A DNA stretch of 56,021 nucleotides from JBOHCT01 sp050699055. GTDB taxonomy: Bacteria > Actinomycetota > Actinomycetes > Streptosporangiales > JBOHCT01. The first letter of the stretch is position 1, and each line of letters opens with the position of its first letter. Under the pieces are notes generated by a model. The model saw nothing but the letters and a program-made list of their open reading frames with translations, was not told where the DNA came from and searched no databases. The stretch is taken from the NCBI GenBank assembly GCA_050699055.1, contig JBOHCT010000002.1, positions 1 to 56,021 on the forward strand, read 5' to 3'. Made by a program: the position numbers and the translations under genes. Below, one piece after another: positions 16,831-24,683 of the stretch.

Positions 16831-17987
16831 CAGGGTGCTCCCTTCTCCGCCCGCCCCACGCCGGCGCCCTCGATGCCTGTTCCTGAACTTCGTCGGCGTC
16901 GGCCCGGTGCCCTGCCGTGAGGACCGCCCTTCGCCGCTCCGTCGCCCGCGCCGCCTCGGCCGATCTCACGCCGTACGCTCGAGGTGCCCGCGACCATCGC
17001 GCGCAGCTTGGCGCGCGCGATGGCGGGCGGGAGGTGACGCAGGCCGCAGTCGGGGTTGATCACCAGCCGCTCGGCGGGAATCACCGCCAGCGCCCGCCTG
17101 ACCCGGTCGGCGACGACGTCGGCGGTTTCCACGCCCTCGCTCTTCACGTCGATCACCCCGAGTCCGAGGGCCCGGTCCCAGGGGTAGCGGCGGAACAGCT
17201 TGAGGTCGTCGTAGCCCTTGCGCGCGAACTCCAGCACGAGCTGATCCACCCGAGCGTCCAAGACCGCGGGGAAGAGGAAGTCGTAGTGCCCCTCCCAGGA
17301 GGGCCGGGCGTAGCGGTTGCCGTAGCAGACGTGCAGTGCCCAGGTCGCGTCCACGTCACGGGTCACGATGTTGACGGCCTCGACGGCGAGCGCGATCTGC
17401 TCCGGGTACCCGGCGAGGAAAGGCTCGTCGATCTGCAGCAGCCGCGCCCCCGCCCTCGCGAGCTGTCTCGCCTCGGCGTTCAGGACCGCGGCGAGGGCCC
17501 TGACCAGGTCGGCCCTGTCGGAGTAGGCCTCGTTCCCGATCCTCCTGGACAGCGAGAAGGGCCCGGTGAAGGAGAACTTGATCGGCCGGTCGGTGCTCTC
17601 ACGGGTGAAGCGGTAATCGGCGGCCAACCCCAGGGGCATGTCCTCGCTCTCGGGGAGCGGACTGCTGACCACCGCGTCGTAGTAGTCGTAGTAGTACGAC
17701 TTCGCCCCCCGGGGGATACCGAGGCCGGGGATCTTCACGAGCAGGTAGTCGATGTCGTTGTCGCGCCGGAGCTCGCCGTCGGAGACGATATCGATCCCCG
17801 CGCGCTCCTGATCCTTGACGGCCGCCTTGATCGCGACGTCGTGGATCTCCCGCAGGTAGTCGCCGCTGATGCGCCGCTGGTGGTAGTCCGTCTTGAGGCG
17901 CTCCAGCCACTCGGGCACGGAGTACGAGCCGACCACAGTGGTCGGCAGCAGCGGCACGCCAGAGGCCTTCAACCGGCGCGGAGACAT
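16830..17987 (-). CDS. MetE C-terminal-domain (core methionine synthase-like) methyltransferase
   Basis: At 385 residues it is half the size of full MetE and corresponds to the catalytic barrel only. The zinc ligands are visible: His and Cys in ALHVCYGN, a likely Glu in VLEFARKG, and the last Cys in NPDCGLRHL. The opening reads LLPTTVVGSYSVPEWL. Core proteins of this class move methyl groups between folate or small donors and thiols; homocysteine is the default acceptor next to metK and metF. A low-complexity Gly/Arg tail (about 45 residues) follows the conserved domain. Another member lies at 45.5 kb. Confidence 0.85.
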   Translation of the reverse strand: MSPRRLKASGVPLLPTTVVGSYSVPEWLERLKTDYHQRRISGDYLREIHDVAIKAAVKDQERAGIDIVSDGELRRDNDIDYLLVKIPGLGIPRGAKSYYYDYYDAVVSSPLPESEDMPLGLAADYRFTRESTDRPIKFSFTGPFSLSRRIGNEAYSDRADLVRALAAVLNAEARQLARAGARLLQIDEPFLAGYPEQIALAVEAVNIVTRDVDATWALHVCYGNRYARPSWEGHYDFLFPAVLDARVDQLVLEFARKGYDDLKLFRRYPWDRALGLGVIDVKSEGVETADVVADRVRRALAVIPAERLVINPDCGLRHLPPAIARAKLRAMVAGTSSVRREIGRGGAGDGAAKGGPHGRAPGRRRRSSGTGIEGAGVGRAEKGAP

Positions 17988-17997
17988 ACGGTTCCCG

Positions 17998-19500
17998 TCA
18001 CTCTCGCACCTGGGCGGTCAGGGTCACGATGTTGGACGCCGTCCGGTGCGCGAACGGCGCGCAGCGGACGTCGAAACCCCGCCTGGTCCCGATGTTCTCC
18101 AGGAGCGGGCCGTTGACCCAGTTGACCACGGACCCGTCGTACTTCCCCGGTCCACGGAACCCCGTCTGGTACTGGTGGAGGTCGGTGACGAACAGGTCAT
18201 GGCACTGGAGTCGGCCGTAGGGATGCAGCAGCGGGAGGGTGTCGTCGAAGCTCGCCACCGCCCCGTTGTTCACGTGCATCCGTACGTCGCCGTCGGCCTC
18301 GAGCAGAGGTCGCAGCGCCTCGCCCGTCACCCGAGGGGCTACCTCGTACAGGTCGAGGCCCTCCAGCGGGACGTACCGCTCCTCCAGGCGCAGCGCCAGC
18401 CAGGCCTGCCGCCAGAAGCGGACGGCAGCCCCCACCGCCGGGAACCTGTCGGGCAGGGCCTCGCTCATCAGCTCGGGTCCGAGCCTGAGCAGCTTCGCGA
18501 CAAGCCCGGGGACCTCGTGGGACTGGACCGACACCTGCTCCGCGATCTCTTGGGCGGCCGTGGGAGAAAGGTAGGCCCGCACGTCGATTCGGTACGCCCG
18601 CCCGCCGATGTAGGCGATCTCGTCGCTCGGCAGGTTGTCGTAGACGTTGGAGATGTAGACGAGGAACGCCTTGTACCGCAGGAACCCCAGCGACGTGGTC
18701 GGCCGGGTCGCGTCGAGCACCAGCGAGCTGACGTGGGCGGCGTGGTGGGCGACCGCGGTCTGCGCCTTGCTGAGGACGTGCGGTGAGTAGTCGCCCATGA
18801 GGTAGTGCAGGCGCCGGTAGTAGTCGGCGCCGTGCGCGCGGTCGAGGGCGACGAACTCGTCCAGCCATGTCCTGGCCTGGTTGCCGTTGCCGACGCCGAG
18901 CTCCACCACGTAGAGCTCGGCCGGCAGCGCGTCACGGGCCGCCAGGTCGTCCCAGACCCGGAACAGGTCGAGGATGAGCTCGCGTACGGCGTCCCTGTTC
19001 CTGGCGTCGCTCTCGCCGCCGGGCAGCGCCTGTTCGTACCGCTGGCCGGTCGCCTCCTCCCACAGCGACAGCGCCTGCCAGTACAGGGCGTTGAACCCCC
19101 AGACGCAGCTGTCCACGCCCGGCCGCCACGTCTCCAGGTAGCGCCGCCCGAGGGCGTCGGGACTCTGGTTCCCCCGCAACACCTCCTGGGTCACGGCCTT
19201 GATGTCCACCTCCCCGCAGCGCCGAAGGTCGACGGCGACCTCCACCCCGTCCTCATGACCCGCCGCGTCCGTGCCGAGTTCCGGGGCCGCGCCGGGCGCG
19301 AGGATGCGGCGCAGGTCGATGACCGCACGGAAGTTGTTCTTGTACTGAATCCAGTCGCACACCACACGGAGGCGGGAAAGGTCGACGGCGTCCTCGCAAG
19401 GGTCCTCGCAGAGGGCCTGGACCACCGGCCCCAGCGAGGCGGTCACGTCCATCGGCTGGGATCCGCGCAGCCGCTTGGTAGGACGGACGTCAACGTGCAC
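17998..19500 (-). CDS. SAM-dependent methyltransferase-like protein, unrecognised family
   Basis: The 500-residue protein has a convincing SAM-binding motif I (YVVELGVGNGNQ, about residues 197-208) and an acidic post-motif (LVLDATRPT). An N-terminal half of unknown role precedes it (RVVCDWIQYKNNFRAVIDLR). I do not recognise a close family; it faintly resembles MidA-like methyltransferases. The GTG at 19500 has a GGAGGGAG site and overlaps metF by 11 bases. Between metF and the MetE-core gene, it may methylate or demethylate the substrate of the pathway; this is inference. Confidence 0.6.
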   Translation of the reverse strand: MHVDVRPTKRLRGSQPMDVTASLGPVVQALCEDPCEDAVDLSRLRVVCDWIQYKNNFRAVIDLRRILAPGAAPELGTDAAGHEDGVEVAVDLRRCGEVDIKAVTQEVLRGNQSPDALGRRYLETWRPGVDSCVWGFNALYWQALSLWEEATGQRYEQALPGGESDARNRDAVRELILDLFRVWDDLAARDALPAELYVVELGVGNGNQARTWLDEFVALDRAHGADYYRRLHYLMGDYSPHVLSKAQTAVAHHAAHVSSLVLDATRPTTSLGFLRYKAFLVYISNVYDNLPSDEIAYIGGRAYRIDVRAYLSPTAAQEIAEQVSVQSHEVPGLVAKLLRLGPELMSEALPDRFPAVGAAVRFWRQAWLALRLEERYVPLEGLDLYEVAPRVTGEALRPLLEADGDVRMHVNNGAVASFDDTLPLLHPYGRLQCHDLFVTDLHQYQTGFRGPGKYDGSVVNWVNGPLLENIGTRRGFDVRCAPFAHRTASNIVTLTAQVRE

Positions 19501-20527
19501 GGCTGCTCCCTCCGGCCGTGACGGCCTCGCCGGCCTCTCCCGCGCCTCCGGCGGCTTCGACCCGGGCGCGCCGGAGGATCTCGGGGACGGCCGTCTCGTG
19601 GCCGAACGACATCACGTGGATACCCGCGACGCCCGGGATCGCCTTCAGGCGCTCGATGGTCTCGACGCAGACGCGCATGCCCTCCTCGGCGACACGGTCG
19701 GCGGGCACGCCGCGGAGGCGACGGGCGACGCTGTCGGGGACGTACAGACCCGCGACCTTGGTGCTCATGTGGTCCAGCGCCCGAAGCGAACGGATCGGGC
19801 CCACCCCGGCGAGGATTCCGCAGCGTTCGTGCAGCCCGAGGTCGCGGACCTCGGCCATCCAGCGCTCGAACGCGTCCACGTCGAAGACGAACTGGGTCTG
19901 GGCGAACCGCGCCCCCGCCGCGACCTTCTTGGCCAGGCGCCGGGCACGGAAATGTACGGGCGGGGCGAACGGGTTCTCGACGGCGCCGACGAACACTTGC
20001 GGCGGTGGCCGGAGTCGGCTCCCCGACAGCAGCCTGCCCTGGTCCCGCATCGTGCGCGCCGCCCACACCAGCTGAACGCTGTCGAGGTCGAAGACCGGCT
20101 TCGCCCCAGGGTGGTCGCCGAACCGTGGATGGTCACCGGTGAGCAGCAGCGCGTTGGGGATGCCGAGGGCCGCGGCGGACAGCAGGTCGGACTGGAGTGC
20201 CAGCCTGTTCCTGTCGCGGCAGGTGAGCTGCATGACCGGCTCGACGCCCACCTCCAGCGCCAGCAGGCTGCCGGCCCAGCTTGACAGGCGCACGAACGCG
20301 CTCTGGTTGTCGGTGACGTTCGCGGCGTCCACCCACCCGCGGAGCGCCGCGGCCTTGCGGCGGATCACCTCGGCGTCCGAGCCGCGCGGGGGGCCGATCT
20401 CCGCGGTCACGACGAACCGTCCGGAGTCGAGGGCGGCGCGGAGCCGACCTGGCCCAGATGATCGCCCGGCACCGCCCGAGCCGTTACCGGGGGACCGCCC
20501 GTCGACCTCGTCCGGCACCAGCGTCAT
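19490..20527 (-). CDS. metF: methylenetetrahydrofolate reductase, MetF family
   Basis: The 345-residue TIM-barrel protein has the MetF landmarks: VVTAEIGPPRGSD near the start, VTDNQSAFVRLS, PVMQLTCRDRNRLALQSDLL and NALLLTGDHPRFGDHPGAK. It interconverts methylene-THF and methyl-THF. The start overlaps the stop of the MetV-like gene (ATGA). The MetF-MetV pairing is known from acetogens, where the partner supplies an electron route. An Ala/Gly-rich tail is additional. Confidence 0.9.
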   Translation of the reverse strand: MTLVPDEVDGRSPGNGSGGAGRSSGPGRLRAALDSGRFVVTAEIGPPRGSDAEVIRRKAAALRGWVDAANVTDNQSAFVRLSSWAGSLLALEVGVEPVMQLTCRDRNRLALQSDLLSAAALGIPNALLLTGDHPRFGDHPGAKPVFDLDSVQLVWAARTMRDQGRLLSGSRLRPPPQVFVGAVENPFAPPVHFRARRLAKKVAAGARFAQTQFVFDVDAFERWMAEVRDLGLHERCGILAGVGPIRSLRALDHMSTKVAGLYVPDSVARRLRGVPADRVAEEGMRVCVETIERLKAIPGVAGIHVMSFGHETAVPEILRRARVEAAGGAGEAGEAVTAGGSSRAR

Positions 20528-21102
20528 CGCGCCGCGACCTCGTCGTCGCGGAGGATGCTCGGAGGCGCCGCGAGGCCGCCGTCATCCGTCCACAGGCCCT
20601 CGTCCCTGCCCTGCCAGTAGTTCACCCAGGAACTCTGGCCCCACTGCCGGTGATCGATGGGACGCTGCAGCAGTGCCAGGTCGCCCGCGTGCCCTTCCGC
20701 CTCGGCGCGCTCGTAGGCGACCAGCCACACGCAGCGCATCTCCGGGTAGACCTCGCACGCCCCCGACTGCGACACGCCCCCACACGGTCCGTTGCGCAGC
20801 TGCTTCGGGCAGCTCATCGGACACGCGTATCCCGTCGCGGGCAGAGCGCACTGACCGCACATCTCGCAGCCGAACGCGGCGCCTTTGACGCCTTCCTCGG
20901 CTCTGGTAAAGATCTTGTACAGCCAAGGGGTCGCCTCGAGTCGCGCGGCCAGCTTCGCGTACAGCGCATTGGGCTCGAGAAAGCGATGCAGGCGGTACAT
21001 CGCGCGGGCGGACAAGGACGGCGTCCTCGGCCGCGGCCACGCCTGGCCGCCGGCGTCCTTGGCCCCCGGCTCGTCCGACCTCTGACGCCCGCGCTTCTTC
21101 AC
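20524..21102 (-). CDS. metV: MetV-like Cys-rich partner of methylenetetrahydrofolate reductase
   Basis: The 192-residue protein has the Cys-rich 'MTHFR C-terminal' domain: CEMCGQC at residues 79-85, CPMSC at 94-98 and NGPCGGV at 104-110. In acetogens MetV forms a complex with MetF, binds Fe-S and links it to other electron carriers. Here it directly precedes metF with overlapping codons, so a complex is likely. The GTG start overlaps the preceding stop. MetV with a THF pathway is less usual in an aerobic actinobacterium. Confidence 0.82.
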   Translation of the reverse strand: MKKRGRQRSDEPGAKDAGGQAWPRPRTPSLSARAMYRLHRFLEPNALYAKLAARLEATPWLYKIFTRAEEGVKGAAFGCEMCGQCALPATGYACPMSCPKQLRNGPCGGVSQSGACEVYPEMRCVWLVAYERAEAEGHAGDLALLQRPIDHRQWGQSSWVNYWQGRDEGLWTDDGGLAAPPSILRDDEVAAR

Positions 21103-21377
21103 CGTCGACCCTCAGGAACGCGGGCCGGTCCGTCGGGGACGCTGAGGAACGACGAGCCGCGCAGGCGCGCGACGGTCTCGCGGAGCTGTCGGACCTCGCT
21201 GGTCAGCGCGTCGATGGTCTCCGTCTCGGCCCGGCTGCTCCTGCGCGCAGCCACCTCGCGCAAGAGCTCGACCTCCCGGGACAGCCCGTCCATGCCGTCC
21301 ATGCCCGCCGCCTCCGCACCGCCCGCCGGCGATCCGCAGTAAGGACACCTTGGCGCGCCGTTGCTCATGCTGTTCAT
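21099..21377 (-). CDS. small zinc-ribbon plus coiled-coil protein
   Basis: From the ATG at 21377 the 92-residue product has a single CPYCGSP knuckle near the N-terminus. A long charged helix follows (SREVELLREVAARR, then TIDALTSEVRQLRETVARLR), predicted to be a coiled coil. One CxxC pair alone would need dimerisation to bind zinc. I do not recognise a family. It heads the C1 half of the train and overlaps metV, so an assembly or scaffold role for MetV/MetF is possible. A longer start at 21518 is less likely. Confidence 0.55.
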   Translation of the reverse strand: MNSMSNGAPRCPYCGSPAGGAEAAGMDGMDGLSREVELLREVAARRSSRAETETIDALTSEVRQLRETVARLRGSSFLSVPDGPARVPEGRR

Positions 21378-21576
21378 GCCAACCCACTTCGACGACGTCC
21401 ATTGGGGACCGAACGAGACCGAACGAACGATCTGTCTCTCATCCTCCGCGACGGGCCGTCCGTGGTCATCGGGCCGGCCCACGAAGTTCGACGGACGTTC
21501 TTTGTGTTCGCGCCACAATTGGCCACGTCACAAACGCCGAAGGGCAACGGCTCAGAAAGCGAGTCGGATTATGGCG

Positions 21577-22584
21577 TCATTCAATCGAAACTGTCACCGG
21601 CCTGCTCTGCCACGTCCATCCCGGACAGACCGAGGAGAAACGCCCGACCGGTCCGCCGGCCGCTATCACCAAGAGGTCGTCCTCGCTCGTGACCGCCCGC
21701 ACAGGCCCGGCCACCGAGCCTGCCGACTTTTCGAGGACCTCGGCGGGAACGCGGGCGCCATCGGCGATGAACTTCTTCACCTCGGCCTTCGTCCACGACG
21801 CCTCCCGGAGGATGTCCCGATGCTCCTTGGCGAACGCGACCAGCTGCGGGGCGTTCCTCCGGCCCTCGACGCCGCTGCCGACCGCCGCGCTCGCGACGGT
21901 ATACGCCACCGCGGAAAGGATGGCCTCGGGGCTGCTGTCCTGCACACTGACCTGGCGCGGCGCCTCACAGCCCAGCATCGTGACCGCGCTCTGACCGGCG
22001 GTCATGCCGCGCTCGACATGCAGCGGCTCCCACGGAGAGTCCTCCTCGTCCTCCGCGATGCAGTACGAGTACTTTCCGGGATGGCCCAACGTCGCACGAT
22101 CCAAGACACCCGGCACGGCTTTCGCCACATTCTGGAGAATCAGCCGCAACGCCCTACCAATGGTGGCGTTGGCCCTTACGCCATGGCCGAAGACGTTGCC
22201 TCTCGCGTTCATTCCGATGCGCTCGCGAATCGGGCCACTCACGATCGCCAACGGCGCCGCTCCCTTCGTACTGCACGCCACGCCGTACAGCGCGAAGCGA
22301 TCGGCCAGCATCGCCTCGACCGCCGCGAGCACCACCGGGCCGTACTCCGGGCGGCATCCGGCCAGCACCGCGTTCGCGGCGACGTGACCGACCGTCGCCT
22401 CGACGTCGCCCGGCGGGACCGTCCCGACCACCGTGTCCGACGTCCTGCCCATGGCGGCCACCATCGCCGCCACGTTCTCAGCCGTCGGAGGCAGCACGGG
22501 CAATCCGTCGCAGAGATCCGACGCGAGGTATTCCTCCACAATCGCCGCCGCGTCAGTGCGCCGCGCGTCGCTCGCTCCGTCCAC
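21577..22584 (-). CDS. DGLP-family protein A, function unknown
   Basis: This is one of three paralogues in the train. Shared landmarks are DGLPVLPP near the N-terminus, AGCRPEYGPVVLAAVEAML, STKGAAPLAIVSGPIRERIG, RANATIGRALRLIL, the acidic EDEEDSPWEPLHV and a C-terminal LLVIAAGGPVG. A GTG at 22584 gives 335 residues and the same leader length as the paralogues. A start at 22632 would lie inside a perfect inverted repeat. No cofactor motif or membrane segment is visible. The consistent neighbour is the UGSC family, so the two probably work in one complex or pathway. Confidence 0.75.
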   Translation of the reverse strand: MDGASDARRTDAAAIVEEYLASDLCDGLPVLPPTAENVAAMVAAMGRTSDTVVGTVPPGDVEATVGHVAANAVLAGCRPEYGPVVLAAVEAMLADRFALYGVACSTKGAAPLAIVSGPIRERIGMNARGNVFGHGVRANATIGRALRLILQNVAKAVPGVLDRATLGHPGKYSYCIAEDEEDSPWEPLHVERGMTAGQSAVTMLGCEAPRQVSVQDSSPEAILSAVAYTVASAAVGSGVEGRRNAPQLVAFAKEHRDILREASWTKAEVKKFIADGARVPAEVLEKSAGSVAGPVRAVTSEDDLLVIAAGGPVGRFSSVCPGWTWQSRPVTVSIE

Positions 22585-22607
22585 GGTCGGATCACCGTCA
22601 CTTTCAT

Positions 22608-22655
22608 GATCGCGAACACTTTTCCACCCCACGGCGCTGAAAAGTGTTCGCGATC
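22608..22655. repeat. perfect 16-base inverted repeat
   Basis: GATCGCGAACACTTTT (22608-22623) and its exact complement (22640-22655) flank a 16-base spacer. It lies between DGLP genes B and A. There is no T-run typical of an intrinsic terminator. An RNA hairpin that processes or protects the mRNA, a regulator site or a mobile-repeat relic are all possible. Confidence 0.85.
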
Positions 22656-22697
22656 ACGGGAGGGGCCACCAGATGCACCGAGAGAGGGGGCGCGGTG

Positions 22698-23756
22698 TCA
22701 GGGGGCGCGGGCCTGGATCTGGCGCTGCCCGTGGCGCCCGTACTCGAGCGAAGGGGAGCCGTAGCACACCATGGACACGATCCCCGCGCCGCCGGCCGCC
22801 ACGATGGTGACGTCGTCCGCCGACCCGAAGAGGGGCACCCAGTCGTCCGGCTGATAGCCGTCGCGCTCGCGCAGGTGGGGGAGGCTGTCGGCACGGCCGG
22901 GCGGCTGGCCGGCTTCGAGGTCCACGGCGGGCCGGCCCGCGCGTTCGTACAGGAAGTCGCGAACGTCGGACTTGCTCCAACCGGCCTCCGCGACGGCGGC
23001 GCGATGGTCGGGGCCGAGGAGCACGAAAGCCTCGGACCGGCCCGTCATGCCGAAGCTCGCCAGCGTGCTCATGACGTCAGCGATGCGGGTGAGCGCGACC
23101 TCGGGATACTTGGGGCTGGCGACCGCGCTCACGTAACGGGGCGCCTCCGAGCCCATGACCGTGACCGTGCTGTCCTCCGGTGAATATCCCGACGAGACGT
23201 GCAGCGGCTCCCAGGGGCTGCCCTCCTCGTCCTCGCCGACCGTGTAGGTGTACTTGCCGGCGTGGCCGAAGCAGGAGTGGTCGGTCACCCCGGGCACCGA
23301 GTTGCCGACGTTGATCAACAGCAGCCTGATCGCCCGCCCGATCGTGGCGTTCGCGCGGGTGCCCGGGCCCAACACGTTCTTGCCGCAGTTCAGCACGATC
23401 CGCTGACGGATGGGCCCATTGACGACGACGAGTGGAGCGTTCCCCTTCGTGCTCGTCGCCAGATGGTCGAGGTGGAAACTCGACTCGAGCATGACCTCCA
23501 CGGCGGCCAGGACCACCGGCATGTACTCCGGCAGGCAGCCCGCCATCGTCGCGTTGACCGCGACATCACGCACGGCCGCTTCCTCGTACGTCGGAGGAAG
23601 CAGACCCACGGCCTCGTCCGCGTCCCTGCCGGAGGCGGCGATCATGGCCTCGGCGCGTTCCACGCTCGGTGGGACGACAGGAAGCCCGTCTGTCGCGCCC
23701 TGTTCGATGTAGCCGTCCACCATGGAGATGAAGTCACTCAAAGAGCCAGCAGCCAT
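22698..23756 (-). CDS. DGLP-family protein B, function unknown
   Basis: The 352-residue second paralogue reads TDGLPVVPPSVERAEAMI, AGCLPEYMPVVLAAVEVM, STKGNAPLVVVNGPIRQRI, GTRANATIGRAIRLLL, EDEEGSPWEPLHV and VTIVAAGGAGIVSM. Conservation of these blocks across three diverged copies marks them as functional. The Gly-Cys before PEY is shared by all three and could be reactive. It begins 72 bases after the selenoprotein gene in the same train. I know of no assigned reaction for the family. Confidence 0.8.
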   Translation of the reverse strand: MAAGSLSDFISMVDGYIEQGATDGLPVVPPSVERAEAMIAASGRDADEAVGLLPPTYEEAAVRDVAVNATMAGCLPEYMPVVLAAVEVMLESSFHLDHLATSTKGNAPLVVVNGPIRQRIVLNCGKNVLGPGTRANATIGRAIRLLLINVGNSVPGVTDHSCFGHAGKYTYTVGEDEEGSPWEPLHVSSGYSPEDSTVTVMGSEAPRYVSAVASPKYPEVALTRIADVMSTLASFGMTGRSEAFVLLGPDHRAAVAEAGWSKSDVRDFLYERAGRPAVDLEAGQPPGRADSLPHLRERDGYQPDDWVPLFGSADDVTIVAAGGAGIVSMVCYGSPSLEYGRHGQRQIQARAP

Positions 23757-23828
23757 CCGCCTGTCGCTCCTTCTCCGCCTCTTGACCCCCCGTCGCGAGG
23801 CCGCGGGCGGGTCTTTACGCCCGGTGTC

Positions 23829-24362
23829 CTACTCGGCCCCGGTCGCGATCGACACCACCTGCGGCAGCGCCTCCTCGGCACGGGCCCACAGGCCGTCGTC
23901 GTCCAGCGACCCCAGCGGATGCTTGACCACCGCGAACCTGAACCCCTCGGCACCGCGCATCGTGGCGAGCTGCGCGGCGCCATGGCTGAACGGCTCCGTG
24001 CAGACGGCCACCCCGGGGATGCCGTGCCGCTCGATCTCTATCGCGTCGTGCAAACTGCACGCACTGCAGGAGCCTCAGTCACCGATGCCCGTCACGATCA
24101 GACGCGAGCGGGCCGCCAATCCCGCGATCAGTTCCGCCGGCGCCGGCTTCGACAGTGCCTCCTTGCCCATGGGTGCCAGCTCGCCTATCCCGTGCCGCTC
24201 CTTCAGCAACGTCCCGAGAAAGTCGAGAAAACGCGCGGCGTTCGGCTTGTAGTTGTCGAGCAGACCGACGGTGACACCCCGCAGGGAGTCCAGCCGAGGA
24301 GCGGACGTGACAGCGACCGCCTTCTTCGGCTTCGGACTGAAAAGCTCCTCATCCCATACCAT
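23829..24362 (-). CDS. UGSC-family selenoprotein with in-frame UGA (Sec96)
   Basis: Read through the TGA at 24075-24077, the frame gives 177 residues. Before the TGA it runs VGLLDNYKPNAARFLDFLG and RLIVTGIGD; after it, GSCSACSLHDAIEIERHGIP and on to ALPQVVSIATGAE. The paralogue at 27 kb has VVVTGVGDCGSCSA, with Cys at the very residue, also number 96, encoded here by TGA. The Sec-Gly-Ser-Cys motif is that of the UGSC (seleno)protein family, of unknown function and probably redox-active. A SECIS-like hairpin follows the TGA. The ATG at 24362 has an AAGGAT site. Ordinary gene calling would split or lose this gene. Confidence 0.93.
24043..24077 (-). promoter_or_regulatory. bacterial SECIS-like element with the UGA codon
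   Basis: On the minus strand the UGA is followed after 19 bases by the apical loop of a hairpin. The stem is CGUGCA/UGCACG (24061-24056 and 24052-24047) and the loop is GUU, extendable by about three pairs around a bulged A. A G at the start of the apical loop, 16-37 bases from the UGA, matches the bacterial SECIS rule as I recall it. It lies inside the coding sequence, as bacterial SECIS elements do. Confidence 0.75.
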
Positions 24363-24409
24363 GAGTTATCCTTCGGGTTTTCCTCAACCATTCCCACAGC
24401 CGCAGCTGC

Positions 24410-24631
24410 CTACTCGTCCGGATATGTCAGGTCGATGGAGTGCTCCGGCACCCCGAGAGCCTGCTGGAAGAACCTGCGCATCAGGTCCTTCGGCACCAGG
24501 CAGTCCGGGCATGCCTCGGATGTCGCGGAGATGCGGACGCCGACCCGCCCGCCGCCCTCGTCGACCTCGACCACGTAGCCGTCCGCGCCCAAGGATGACC
24601 GCAGCTCCCGCAGACCCGCCTCGTCGACCAT
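24410..24631 (-). CDS. small CxxC protein between ADH and the UGSC gene
   Basis: The 73-residue protein has one CPDCLVPKDLMRRFFQQALG block. The first half is a strand-rich region (DGYVVEVDEGGGRVGVRIS). The ATG at 24631 has an AGGGAG site. It sits between the dehydrogenase and the selenoprotein gene with gaps of about 50 bases. The CxxC pair could bind metal or act in thiol-disulfide exchange, perhaps serving the UGSC redox centre. I do not recognise the family; the role is inference. Confidence 0.7.
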   Translation of the reverse strand: MVDEAGLRELRSSLGADGYVVEVDEGGGRVGVRISATSEACPDCLVPKDLMRRFFQQALGVPEHSIDLTYPDE

Positions 24632-24683
24632 CGTCAGCTCCCTACCTCTCCGTGGCGGTCCCATCGCCAGGAGACCTCAACCC

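Noticed and set aside
15540..16840. SAM riboswitch before metK or the MetE-core gene
   Set aside because: metK overlaps the preceding gene and has no leader, and no conserved riboswitch core was recognised near either gene.
13786..20527. Long plus-strand frames (for example 14593-16920 and 18805-19521)
   Set aside because: They are high-GC antisense shadows of fhs, metK, the methyltransferase and metF, with no family pattern.
21099..21518. Longer start for the Zn-ribbon protein at 21518
   Set aside because: The added residues show no conserved pattern, and the start at 21377 places the CPYC knuckle near the N-terminus as expected.
22239..22632. Starts or frames running out of the inverted repeat before DGLP gene A
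   Set aside because: They either lie inside the hairpin or are in another frame. The GTG at 22584 matches the leader length of the two paralogues.
24075..24077. The TGA read as an ordinary stop ending a 95-residue protein
   Set aside because: Homology to the Cys-type paralogue continues directly across it in the same frame with Cys at that position, and a SECIS-like hairpin follows.
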